DNA from: Macrolepiota albuminosa
Lineage: Eukaryota > Basidiomycota > Agaricomycetes > Agaricales > Agaricaceae
Assembly: GCA_027475525.1 (NCBI GenBank)
Contig: JAMWFC010000088.1
Coordinates: forward strand, 322,757-386,756
Direction: 5' to 3'
Length of the DNA: 64,000 bases
Shown piece by piece: positions 46,315 through 56,072 of this stretch. The notes beneath the pieces were generated by a model. That model saw only the letters and a list, made by a program, of their open reading frames with translations. It was not told the origin of the DNA and made no database searches. Numbering within the stretch: position 1 is the stretch's first letter; the number at the start of each line of letters is the position of its first letter. A program made the position numbers and the translations under genes.

Positions 46315-47912
46315 TCAAGTCAATCTCTTATGCAAATGCCAATTACCTGGAACTATATTCCAATTCTGTTGAGCCTCTGGCATGTTGGGAAAGTCTTTCA
46401 GAGTTTTCCCAAAATTCATCAAAGTGTCATTGATGAGATAAAGGCCATAGTCATAGACATCCTCATTGGTAAAGACTCGGTCCCTGTATTGCCTAGTATG
46501 TTCCAATCTGTGTCGAAGATCATCACAGATAGAATGTTTGAATTCGTCCCATAGGGCCTCAGGAGTGGCAGGAGCACAGTGGAATAGAATAGTGCAAAAC
46601 AGCTGCCTGAGAGCTGATCCTAGTTGGATTGGAGCAGCTTCAGTGAGACACTGTCTCCATTCTGCATCATCCTCCAAAAGACCTAGAGCCTTGCAAGCTT
46701 CCTGATAAGTTGGATAGGTATGGCCATTGACTGTCCTGAGATCAGCCCATGAAGTTGCATTGGTTACAACAGTCAAGAGCATCCTGAGATAGAACCTTTC
46801 TCCCTGTCTTGGTGAAGCAAAATACATCCTTCCAATTGCTGTCCCTCTCTGCCTCTCCTTCCAACTCCGTTTAGATGCTTCATAAACAAACTTGGTTGGA
46901 AAGTTCTGATAAGTGGTGTTATTATTGGGAAACCTGGTATTGGCTTCAAACCAAGCTGTGAGTGCAGTCTTGTCTGCATTAGGTCTAGCAGCCACCACCT
47001 GTATTGGTTCATCATCTGGGAAATAGACTTCATGCTGGTTTTCCAAGTGCACAGGCAATCTGTACACTGAAGGATATTCAGCATGCATGTTGAATTCAAA
47101 GATGTGCCAGCAAGCCTCAGGAGCAGAAATGTATCTGGCATCCAAGTGTTCCTTGATTTCATCCCTCTCCTCCCTAGCAATCTCCAAAGTTGTCCTATCA
47201 TGGCCCTTGTAGATGTACTTGTGAATGTATTTGATTGCATCCACTGAAGCACAGACTTCTACATTGATATGACATTGGAATTTGGCTGAGAGATATGGAT
47301 TGTATGGGACAACATTACGATTGTCATAACGACGACCATGCTTTTCAAAAAAGCGGCCATTGTTAGGTCTGGCATATTGGGGATAGCCATCATCACCATA
47401 CTGTGTAGCTTCCTGAAATTCCTTGGGATATCTCTTGGAACATTTGCCATCTACCATGCACTTGGCATTGGGAAAATCTGCTCCACATGGACCATGAACC
47501 ATATTGGTAGTAACAACCTAATAACAAAGGTCAGTTACTGCATTGATAATTCAAGCAAAGCCAATACCTGATACAATTGAGGCTGAGTCACTGGATCAGG
47601 AATTTGAGCAGAAACAATAGTGTCCACATGAGCTGCATCTTTGATCTTGTCATGATGATGGAAAAAGATCAAGATATGTATATGTGGAAGTCCCCTCTTT
47701 TGAAATTCAATGGTATGGACAGATGCCACACATTTTCCAAATAGACCATCTTTTATGTCCTTCAAAAGAGCATTCTTCTTGAGTTCAAATACTCTGGCAA
47801 CAATATCTGGACGGTCAGAAGCTGTTTGCCTCTTTCCATTAACCATAGGTTCCTTTAGCAGAGCCTCTTCAATTTCTGGCCACTTTGGATTGGCAGTCAT
47901 GGTGATGAAGAG

Positions 47913-48066
47913 ATCTGGTTTATGGAAATGCCTGCAGATAGCCATAGAGTCCTGGAATAATTGCTGCATGTGTCGTTCACTTCCAACATATCTGGTTTAT
48001 GGAAATGCCTGCAGATAGCCATAGAGTCCTGGAATAATTGCTGCATGTGTCGTTCACTTCCAACAT
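47913..48066. repeat. Exact 77-bp tandem duplication (3 of 6), breaks Helitron Rep
   Basis: Units 47913-47989 and 47990-48066 are identical (ATCTGGTTTATGG ... CACTTCCAACAT). 77 is not a multiple of three, so the Rep frame is interrupted here and only here in that exon. Confidence 0.93.
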
Positions 48067-49274
48067 GAGAAGAAGGAAGGACTACCCGTCGGCTTTGCCT
48101 GCGTAAGTCTTCATCTCCAGCAGCCGCATCGACCACTCCTTGATACACTTCAGCCCTAATCTTCTTTTGATTGTGCCGGACCCAATTGAGCTTGTTCTGC
48201 TCAGTTGATGCCCATGCATCCACAACATATTGCTGAAACAGTCTGCCACTCCAAAGCAATGCAGCATTAGCTTCCAAAGCTCTTTGCTGCAGCCTATATG
48301 CATAATATGCAGTTTGGCTAACTTTTTTGGCTCTTTGTTCTCCTGCTGGTCCAAATTGAGATTGAATATCGGTGTGAAATCCAGGTTCTCCAGTTGGAAA
48401 TATGATAGTGTAATGCAGAGGAGTGTAATAGGGGTGTAGATGGCTGATTCGCTTCAATTGACCTCCATGCAGATGCAGGACTATGTCACGGTGATCCGAT
48501 CGTTCTTCAGAACCATCTCCTGGTATAATTGCAGCAACTCCTTCCTGTTCATTAGGGTTGTTATAGCGTCGATGGTCTCCAAAATCAGCCCTCAGTTGAA
48601 CAGAAAGCCTTTGTGGTTGGCCTTCAGGAACTTCTGTCATAATCTGCTTTGCAAGCTTGTATAAGCCAATAAAGGGATTGACTCTATGAAGCATATCCTG
48701 CAAAGAGGCCATTATCTGAGGATCCAATCTAGGATTGCTTCCCTGACGAAAAGCCAATTGTTGATTGTGATCGTAGAAGTAGAGTTGTGCATACACAGGA
48801 TGATCACCTTCAGTTGGAAGCAAAGCACCTGTCAGATGATGGAGCTCTCCATTAATCCTAAAGCTGTATGGTCCTGGAGCATTCGTAATCGCATAGTCAA
48901 TTTTGACTCCCAGAGATGTAAATGCAAAGGCTGCATTGTATTGGCGAATAGATGCTTTAAAAGCATCAGAAAGAGGATGATGACCTTGAAGTAAGCCAAG
49001 CAGTTCTGGTGGAGCATCTTCAAGTCTAGGCAAATCAATCTGCCCTTGTAAACAGCACATGCCAAACTTTGGATTACGTCTAGTAGACTTGGAGAGCTTT
49101 TCAGCATCAAAATGTAGAGCATGACAGTGTGGACATGCAACATCCATAGAACCAAGATAATGTGAAGGGGATCCATCCAGATAATGCTGTCTTCCTGTTG
49201 GAAGAGCATTTCTAGGCTGAACATCATCAGGTTGTTGTATCCTCTGTAAGACAGGAGGTGCTGGTACATTTTGC

Positions 49275-49500
49275 TGCATGACATCCCCAGGTGGATCCAC
49301 ATACTCCAAGTCAGGAGGTGCTGGTAGATATTGCTGTCTATTATCTCCAGGTGGATCCACATACTCCAAGTCAGGAGGTGCTGGTAGATATTGCTGTCTA
49401 TTATCTCCAGGTGGATCCACATACTCCAAGTCAGGAGGTGCTGGTAGATATTGCTGTCTATTATCTCCAGGTGGATCCACATACTCCAAGTCCTCCTCTA
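49275..49500 (-). repeat. 60-bp coding tandem repeat, about four units
   Basis: Near-identical 60-bp units encoding DLEYVDPPGDNRQQYLPAPP, the first and last partial or varied. The length is a multiple of three and the frame is kept, so this is a natural protein repeat in the Helitron N-terminal region, unlike the 77-bp duplications. Confidence 0.92.
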
Positions 49501-49753
49501 TATTCTCAGCAGGATTATTCCTAGGATCATCCAGTAGATTTGGATCAATCTCATTGTCTATGGGATGCTCCAAATACTCCAAAGGATTTTGAAGCATTTC
49601 ATCAAAAGCTGCATGGATATTTTGTAATCCATGAGGATCCAAATCATTGAAATCCTCTTCAAGATCAGCTAAATGTTGCTGTTGCCAGTTTTGTAAGATC
49701 CTTTCAGCCCTAGCCTGATTCAAAGGCCTATGTTCAGGATTGAGATCAACAAA

Positions 49754-49804
49754 CTGTCAAATTTTGTCAATTAAGATAGGCTTTTAAAGTTGGCTTTGCC
49801 TTAC
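49754..49804 (-). other. Helitron intron (51 nt)
   Basis: Minus-strand donor GTAAGG and acceptor TTGACAG. Removing it joins the coiled-coil exon (LRLE) to FVDLNPEHRPLNQARAER in frame. Confidence 0.7.
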
Positions 49805-50748
49805 CTCTAGTCTCAGTTCCTGTTGTTCCTGTTGCCTCAATCCTTCCTCCTCCCTCAGCCTTTCTTGGTGCAAAGTAGCCAATGCTTCATGTTGTCTTTG
49901 TTCCCTCTCTTGCTCCTCATGTCTGACCCTTTGTTGCTCCTCTACTATTGCTTGTGCCAATTCCTGTTGTCTGTCTTGTTCTTGAATCATAGCCATATGT
50001 CTCAGCCTTTGCTGCTCTTGTAAATCTGCTAGTCTGGCAGGAGGTAGAGGTGGCATAGAATTCTGTACAGATACATTTCTGACTCTTCTAAATGCCAGAG
50101 CAGGTAGGGGTGGCACTATAGGCATAGGATTCTGTAAAGGAGTATCCCATCCTTCAGGCAGAACAGTTTCAGGAATGTCCACAGAAAGTGGAGCAATAGT
50201 AGGCAGGTTGTCTCTTCTATGTATAGGAAGAGGTAGAGCAGGTAGAAGTGGTACCATTCTAGGCCTATTGTTTCTTCTGGATGTAGAAACAGGTAGAGGT
50301 GGCACCATTCTAGGTATGGGATTCTGTAAAGGTGCATCCCATCCTTCAGGCAAATGAGTTTGAGGAATGACAATAGCAAATGGATCCTGAGCAATAGGCA
50401 TATCTTCAGACCCTCTTCCCCCAGTTTGCATTCCCCCTGTTTGATGACAATAGCAAATGGATCCTGAGCAATAGGCATATCTTCAGACCCTCTTCCCCCA
50501 GTTTGCATTCCCCCTGTTTGTATTCCCCCTGTTTGTATTCCCCCTATTTGTATACCTCCATTTTGTATTCCTCCAGTTTGCATTCCCCCTGTTTGTATTC
50601 CCCCTGTTTGTATTCCCCCTGTTTGTATTCCCCCTGTTTGTATACTCCCAGATCCCATACCCTCAGTTCCAAAATCAAGTGGTATAACCACTGAAGTAGA
50701 TCTTCTACTTCTATGTGCACGACGATCATCAGGATCAGTCATTTGCAA
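49805..50748 (-). pseudogene. Helitron first exon: IQTGG repeats and Gln/Glu-rich coiled coil
   Basis: Starts near MQMTDPDDRRAHRSRRS (50748), followed by a run of GGIQT pentapeptide repeats (about 50645-50490), Pro-rich segments with LPEGWDAPLQNP, and a long Gln/Glu/Arg-rich stretch (RLADLQEQQRLRH ... EERQREQRQ-like, about 50025-49805) predicted to form a coiled coil. The frame is interrupted by a 77-bp duplication (50367-50520). Joining to the Rep exon uses the 51-nt intron. The function is unknown; possible roles are oligomerisation or host-factor binding. Confidence 0.65.
50367..50520. repeat. Exact 77-bp tandem duplication (4 of 6)
   Basis: Units 50367-50443 and 50444-50520 are identical (ATGACAATAGCAAATGG ... 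TTCCCCCTGTTTG). It shifts the reading frame of the Helitron first exon. Confidence 0.92.
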
Positions 50749-51672
50749 CTGTTGAAGCCTGCTTTCAATCCTAGCCTGCTGTCTTTGACCTTCAGGAGTC
50801 CTGGGTTCAGAATGAGTAGTTGAAGATTGCCTAGATTATTGATTTTTTAAGCATTTTAATAGCTCAAACTCTTTGAAAGTTACTTACATGATGATATATC
50901 TAGTATATCAATAGCTAAATGTTGTCAAGCTTTCACTAATAAGCTGAATTCACTGTTTATTAGCATTGATCAATAATAAATGAACTGATACTAACTGTTT
51001 GTAGTGTTAAATAAGCTGAATTGAATATGTATTAGCATTGATCAATAATAAATAAACCAACACTTACTTTGTTGTAATGATTTCGGATTTGTTTGTAGTG
51101 TCAAATACTGTTTGTAGTGTCAAATAAGCTGAATTAGCATTGATCAATAATAAACAAACCAATACTTACTTTGTTGTAACGATTTCGGAATTGTTTGTAG
51201 CTGAATTGAATGTTTATTAATTGATCAATAATAAATAAGCCAATACTTACTTTGTTGTAACTTTGTTTGTAGTGTCAAATAAGCTGAATTCAACGTTTGT
51301 AAACATTTGATCAATCAATCAACAAATTGACACTTACTTTGTTTGTAGTGTCTTCTCACTACAACGGTGAATTTCGAGTTTGTTTGGTCATGTGTGGTCA
51401 AAGAACACGCAAGGCGTGAAAACTGGTGTCCACTAAATCGCGTTTGGCCTCTTCTCATCCGGACACAATCCAAAAATGTCCAAATATGGTATTTATATTA
51501 ATATTGAAGTTTACAATATACATATTTTATTTTTTATACTCTAAGTACAAAATTGAGACTCCAAGTACGCAAACTCTTATGTTATTACCCTAAAAGGAAG
51601 GTTCTTGGTCAGCCTTGGTCAGCCTTACTAATCAGATAGTTCCCACGAAACGGTTGTCCCATATATTATAGA
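50749..51672. other. Helitron 5' region, non-coding
   Basis: AT-rich, with repeated TTAGCATTGATCAATAATAAA and ACTTACTTTGTTGTAA words at roughly 60-110 bp intervals (50960-51340). It presumably contains the transposase promoter. Ends at the 5' terminus. Confidence 0.55.
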
Positions 51673-51785
51673 TATATAAAATAATATAATTATATTATGT
51701 CATAATTAATATAATATAATGCTAATTCTACTGACTAAAAGCTATGTAGCCCATAGCCACATAGCACACTATACTATAAATCTCT
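51673..51785. repeat. Repeat R2, right flank of the Helitron insertion
   Basis: AT-rich stretch then AGCTATGTAGCCCATAGCCAC, homologous to 9461-9580. Together with R1 at 41922-42032 it reconstitutes the uninterrupted repeat at 9350-9580. Confidence 0.65.
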
Positions 51786-52083
51786 TAAACTGAATTACAG
51801 TCTTGAATGTTATGATAGTCAGACTATGATGCCCTCATTGTTTTTTTGATCTGGCCCCTAATCCAAATCAAGCAGCTTTCTCCCCTATCCAAATCAACTT
51901 GTAAGTGGCACACTTATACTAACTCTCCCTTCAAAACATCCAATCTCTCTGCAAAGAGACATTTCTTAGCTTCCTATTCATCCAAGGCCATATGTTTTCC
52001 ATCTCCCATCTACTCTCTCACTTATTATGATCAGCCCCATATCTTTGCTACCAAACCAGATATTGAACTTTTTGTCTCCTCTT

Positions 52084-52640
52084 TCACTTATTTATAATAT
52101 AATTGATGAAATATTCTGATTGACCATCTTCTGTGATGATAGGGCCTGGCATTTCAAGGCATCTTGACAGGAAAAGCTCATCATCATTAGAAATAAACAG
52201 AGAAAGTAAGCTTGAATGAAAATAATTGAGAATATTCATGCTCTTAGACAAGTCCAAAACATATTTCAAAGAATCTAGAAACACCTCTAGTATTGTGTAT
52301 TGTCTTGTCACAGCATGAATTTTGCTACTCTTCCATTTTTCTTCTGCATATATTCTTGTTGCCTATTTGCAGTAGACAGCATGACTTTATTCTCAACTGA
52401 ATAAGATACTTCAGGTCCATGAAACTTATTTATATGATATGCTTGCAAAATCTTTTCTGCCATTAGATTATCTATTGCTTTTAAGCAGTCTGATTTGATC
52501 TCCTTCAAAACTTGAAATGTGAGGTTATTAGCAGAGGTATTACAAGGAGGCAGTGAGAACAAGAGTAATATAAGATGAGAGAATGTCAATTTCAGCTGAA
52601 ATAAGGAGAATCCTGTTGTGGTGTTGACCATATTTATAAT
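52084..52640 (-). pseudogene. G2 integrase C-terminus and chromodomain start
   Basis: The minus frame shows GFSLFQLKLTFS, LMAEKILQAYHINKFHGPE and GPE..YSVENKVMLSTANRQQEY, the conserved C-terminal region of Agaricomycete gypsy integrases. Then come YTILEVFLDSLKYVLDLSKS and DDELFLSRCLEMPGPIITED just before where a chromodomain would begin. The catalytic core upstream is not recognisable. Confidence 0.78.
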
Positions 52641-53205
52641 GCTAAAACAGATGCACAGTAAGGCTTTGACCTAGCTTATTTGTAATCTATTCACATGAAA
52701 ATTAATACATTGCATGATTAGTTGAGCATAACTAAACTGAATCTATTTTTCAGAATTAGCAAGAGATGAAGAGGTCTAGTAGGCTTTTTAATCAAATTCT
52801 TGTTATGCTAATATTCCATGCACAATCATATACAAGCCTGAAAAGATTTTTGTACAAATCCTTGTACCTTAGGAACTATGAGCTACTTTCCCATATAAAG
52901 TGCCCCCTTTTTGTTGTATAATATTTGAAAGATTCTCAAACTATGCCTACCTCCAATTAGATTGGGGAACTCTGTCTAATAGGGCAAAGGCAAGGAAGGC
53001 AAGAGCCATTTACAACCTATAAAGAGATCTGATAACTCTTGCAGATTTTATCCAAAATGGAATTGTCATTCTCAATTATTATTATCAGTGCAATAGCAAG
53101 GTTTTGATCCTCCTCTAGCCACCTTGAAAGAGCATCCACCACCAAATTATCTTCTTCAGAAATTTAAGTTATCATATAATTATACTGTGCTAAGAATTCT
53201 ATCCA
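52641..53205 (-). pseudogene. G2 RNase H C-terminus and spacer
   Basis: WIEFLAQYNYMIT then EEDNLVVDALSRWLEED at about 53205-53090 is the end of a gypsy RNase H. The rest up to 52640 is unreadable, where integrase should be, implying deletion or strong decay. Confidence 0.7.
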
Positions 53206-53780
53206 TGTCAGGGGACTCCTCATTTCTTCCTTTTCTCACTCCTTATCTCTTCACTCTCCTTCCATTCATTTTCTTATTTCTTCTGACATTATTTCATTTT
53301 ACTGTTTCTATTCTTTCAACACTATCTGTTAGTACTACTCTCAGCCCTTGAGATGCTCTGGTTCTTTAGCCACCATTCAGACAAGTGTGGGCCCACTCAG
53401 CACCACTTCCAGACCGCTTATATAAGCCAGAGTTTGCCAGAGTTTGCCCCTTATTTGTACAAGTGTTTGTGTAGGCAATTTTCGAGTTTTTAAGGTTTTT
53501 AAGCCAGAGTTTGCCAGAGTTTGCCCCTTATTTGTACAAGTGTTTGTGTAGGCAATTTTCGAGTTTTTAAGGTTTTATTGTACTGTACAGTTGTTTTCCA
53601 TGCTTCAGAGGCCCCAAAAGTGTCCACCTGGCATAAGGAATCCCTAGACTTGTTCTCTTTGGATCTCCCTCTGCCAGGTGAGTAGCTACCTTGATATTGT
53701 CAGTATATATTCTAATACACTTCGGATCTCCCTCTGCCAGCTGTGCGACTGAGCCACAGCCTCTAGAGGTCACCCTTACA
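53206..53780. repeat. Solo LTR B (reverse orientation to A and C)
   Basis: 575 bp, TGTCAGGGGACTCC ... GGTCACCCTTACA, with perfect ATCCA target duplication (53201-53205 and 53781-53785). Includes an internal exact 77-bp duplication (53423-53576), which accounts for its greater length than LTR A. It interrupts G2 RNase H; removing it rejoins the frame at WIEFLAQY. Confidence 0.92.
53423..53576. repeat. Exact 77-bp tandem duplication (5 of 6), inside LTR B
   Basis: Units 53423-53499 and 53500-53576 are identical (TAAGCCAGAGTTTGCC ... TTTTTAAGGTTTT). LTR A has only one copy of the segment. Confidence 0.9.
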
Positions 53781-54799
53781 ATCCATCATGCTTGATGTTT
53801 TGACAAGTTCCTTTGCATGTTGAAGTTTTGTAATATCTTATAATCAATGTAGATTTTAAAATGAGACCCAAGCAAATTCATCCTTCATTTTTGCAAAGTA
53901 CAAACAATCATGAGCATCTTATGCTTATGAGTGGGGTAATTCTTCTCCTTTGTTAGAGTAAGTTGACAAGAATCAAAGGTAACTGAACAAGCAGACATCT
54001 AAGTCTCTCCAAACAATAAGACTGCTCTAATCCTATGGCTACTTGTGTTGCATATAACAAACTTGAATTGTCATATTCAATCATTGTCAAATAGTCTCTC
54101 CTCACAATGAGATTTTTAATTCCTTCAAATGCCCACTGGTGAGTGTCTGACCAATATAGAATTTCTGCATTGAATTTTTTCTTTGTCAATAGCATTAAGA
54201 CAGAGATATATTCCACCAACACTAGCAAAAAGACTATAATGTAACAAACAAGACCAAGAAACTGATGTTTTGCTTATATGGAATAGGCCAAGAAAGAATC
54301 TTTACTTCAGAGCATGCCAGAGATTTGTGGAGAAACATCCATTAAAAACAGGTCATGTAATTTTTAATGAGTGTTTCTTCAGAAACTTTCATAAAAATTT
54401 CCTAATAAGGCAATTTTTTCAGAATTTTCTAAAGAAATACTTGTTAGAAATTATCTGACCTGTTTCTAATTGATGTTTCTCCAGAAATCTCTGATATGCC
54501 CTGAAGTGCTTCTTGACTTTTAACATATTTGCCTTGATCCCATGCTCAGAAATATAAATATGATGCCTAAAGAAGTTAATCTTAGTGCAGAAAAGATTGC
54601 TTTTTGACAACAAGCAGAAAAGACAAGCCTTCTTGAGGGCATTGAAAACTTTAATCATGTTTTCATGGTGTTTGTTAATAGTCTTGGACCAAATAATAAT
54701 GTTGTCAAAATATACATGACAGATTTTTCTGATGAGTTTTTATAGAGCTATTGTGACATGGTGCTGCTGAGTTGCAGGTGCATTTTGCAACTCTATGGG
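53781..54799 (-). pseudogene. G2 RNase H N-terminus and RT C-terminus
   Basis: The minus frame shows HHIYISEHGIKANMLKVKK (RT thumb, about 54570-54512). After the foldback come ILSWP and QFLGLVCYIIVFLL, then WSDTHQWAFEGIKNLIVRRD (about 54160-54100), the connection to RNase H. The catalytic YxDD of RT is not cleanly readable near 54700-54750. Confidence 0.75.
54303..54508. mobile_element. 206-bp foldback element (MITE-like)
   Basis: An almost pure inverted repeat. The arm from TACTTCAGAGCATGCCAGAG matches the reverse complement of the right arm, CACTTCAGGGCATATCAGAG, over about 98 bp at roughly 80% identity, leaving almost no loop. It is flanked by CTT (54300-54302 and 54509-54511). Removing the element and one CTT rejoins the G2 RT frame between KVKK and ILSWP. 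Three-base duplication and CACT-like ends are compatible with CACTA or PIF/Harbinger relatives; the superfamily is not determined. Confidence 0.82.
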
Positions 54800-55324
54800 T
54801 GCAAGGATAATCTCTAGAGGCTGTGGCTCAGTCACATAGCTGGCAGAGGGAGATCCAAAGTGTATTAGAGTATGTACTAACAATAGAGAACAAGTCTAAG
54901 GATTCTCTATGCCAGGTTGGACGCTTCTGGGGCCTCTGAAGCATGTTCAACTGTATAGTACAACAAAACCTTAAAAACTCAAAAATTGCCTACACAAACA
55001 ATTGTACAAATAAGGGGCAAACTTTGGCAAACTCTGGCTTATATAAGCAGTGCTGAGGAGCCTACACTTGTCTGAATGGTAGCTAAAGAACCAGAGCACC
55101 TCAAGGGCTAAGAATAGTACTAACAAATAGTGTTGAAAGAACACTTGTCTGAATGGTAGCTAAAGAACCAGAGCACCTCAAGGGCTAAGAATAGTACTAA
55201 CAGATAGTGTTGAAAGAATAGAAATAGTAAAATGAAATAATGTCAGAAGAAATAAGAGAATGAATGAAAGGAGAGCAGAAGAAATAAGGAGTGAAAGAAG
55301 GAAGAAATGAGGAGTTCCCTAACA
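54800..55324. repeat. Solo LTR C
   Basis: 525 bp, TGCAAGGATAATCTC ... GTTCCCTAACA, with perfect ATGGG target duplication (54795-54799 and 55325-55329). Same orientation as LTR A. It has an internal 77-bp-period duplication (55064-55217) with one mismatch, and lacks a segment present in A (around GGTAGCTACTCACC). It lies inside G2 RT. Confidence 0.92.
55064..55217. repeat. 77-bp tandem duplication (6 of 6), one mismatch
   Basis: Units 55064-55140 and 55141-55217 (ACACTTGTCTGAATGG ... GTGTTGAAAGA) differ at one base (CAAATAG versus CAGATAG). Confidence 0.85.
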
Positions 55325-55329
55325 ATGGG

Positions 55330-56072
55330 CATGACAACTTACTCCCACAATCTGAACAGTGTAAGAGTAGCCATGTATTTTATATCATCTGGATAGACAA
55401 GAGTCTGAAAAAAAGCATTTGTAAAGTCAATTTTTCCTCAGAATTATGTCACAGATTTTGTGAAATCAGCCAGAATATCATCAATTTTAGGCAGTGAAAA
55501 GTTGTTAGAAATAGTAGACTTTTGGATCAGATTTGGGATAACAAAGGAGAGACTTATATATTAAGAAAATGAGAGCTGAATACAGCTTGCTGCAATGTGC
55601 TGATTAATAAGTGTCTTCTAGCTGTCACAATATTTGTGTAAACACAAGTAACTCTGTAATTTCTGCTAATGACTTTACTTGGATTCTATGATATATACTT
55701 GTAAGAAGGTCTTTAGCATAAAGAATGTTGTCAGAAAACAGAGAAGAATAACATTTTTCTATCTTCATATTCATTTTATTCAATGTCTTTTTGCTAGCAA
55801 GTTGTTTTATTTGTGCCCTCACAAATCCTAATATCAAAGGTAACCAATTTTTGGTTCTTATGTGCTAACTGACTGTTTAACTAAATCTCTGCATTAGTTT
55901 TTTTTTTTGCCTTAAAACTGTTTAATTTTTGCTTAATATGTGGTTCTACATGTGCCAGTGGTCTGTCTAGAGAATGTAATAGATCAAACTTCTTGTCAAT
56001 GTCAATTGCTGAATGTAAGAGTAGATCGACTATAATATGATTTTTTTTCAAAAAGTTTAGTCCAAGTATCAA
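55330..56072 (-). pseudogene. G2 RT N-terminus and protease remnant
   Basis: DMILGLNFLKKNHIIVD-like sequence (about 56075-56020) followed by AIDIDKKFDLLHS is the second conserved segment of a gypsy retropepsin. The DSGA active site is not readable. The downstream region to 55330 contains decayed RT with several stops. Confidence 0.68.

Larger units (their letters stand above)
46315..49753 (-). pseudogene. Helitron Rep (HUH nuclease) and N-terminal zinc-binding region
   Basis: The N-terminal part has a Cys/His segment (CPHCHALHF ... FGMCCLQGQIDLPRL), typical of Helitron proteins. The HUH motif is HIHIL in FQKRGLPHIHILIFF (about 47700-47660). The Rep tyrosine motif is DAIKYIHKYIYKGHD (about 47240-47200) with the paired tyrosines that nick and join DNA. 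A 50-nt intron (47518-47567, GTATTG...TTAG) joins LYQ to VVTTNMVHGP in frame. A 77-bp tandem duplication (47913-48066) shifts the frame; collapsing it restores continuity before LFITMTANPKWPEIEEALL. Four copies of a 60-bp coding repeat lie near the N-terminus of this exon. Confidence 0.9.
44262..51672 (-). mobile_element. Autonomous Helitron, about 7.4 kb
   Basis: Rolling-circle DNA transposon coding on the minus strand for a RepHel protein. The 5' terminus (right) reads A|TCTATAATATATGGG, fitting the Helitron rule of starting TC and inserting before T. The 3' end (left) is a nested hairpin (44262-44303, arms CGAGCTAC/GTAGCTCG with inner GTGCC/GGCAC), preceded on the minus strand by a second hairpin TTGGGGGC/GCCCCCAA. 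The last bases CTCG differ from canonical CTRR. The unoccupied R1-R2 copy at 9350-9580 supports the outer boundary of the insertion. Coding DNA is strongly CpG-depleted. Confidence 0.8.

Noticed and set aside
47913..48066. Helitron Rep frameshift as genuine pseudogenisation
   Set aside because: The break is caused only by one of the 77-bp duplications, which recur at unrelated loci and are probably assembly errors.
49275..49500. Four regular 60-bp repeats resembling a CRISPR-like array
   Set aside because: They are adjacent without unique spacers, keep the Helitron reading frame and encode a 20-residue protein repeat; the genome is eukaryotic.
53206..55324. Inverted LTRs B and C as the ends of one large terminal-inverted-repeat transposon
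   Set aside because: Each has its own perfect and different 5-bp target duplication (ATCCA, ATGGG), so they are two separate insertions.
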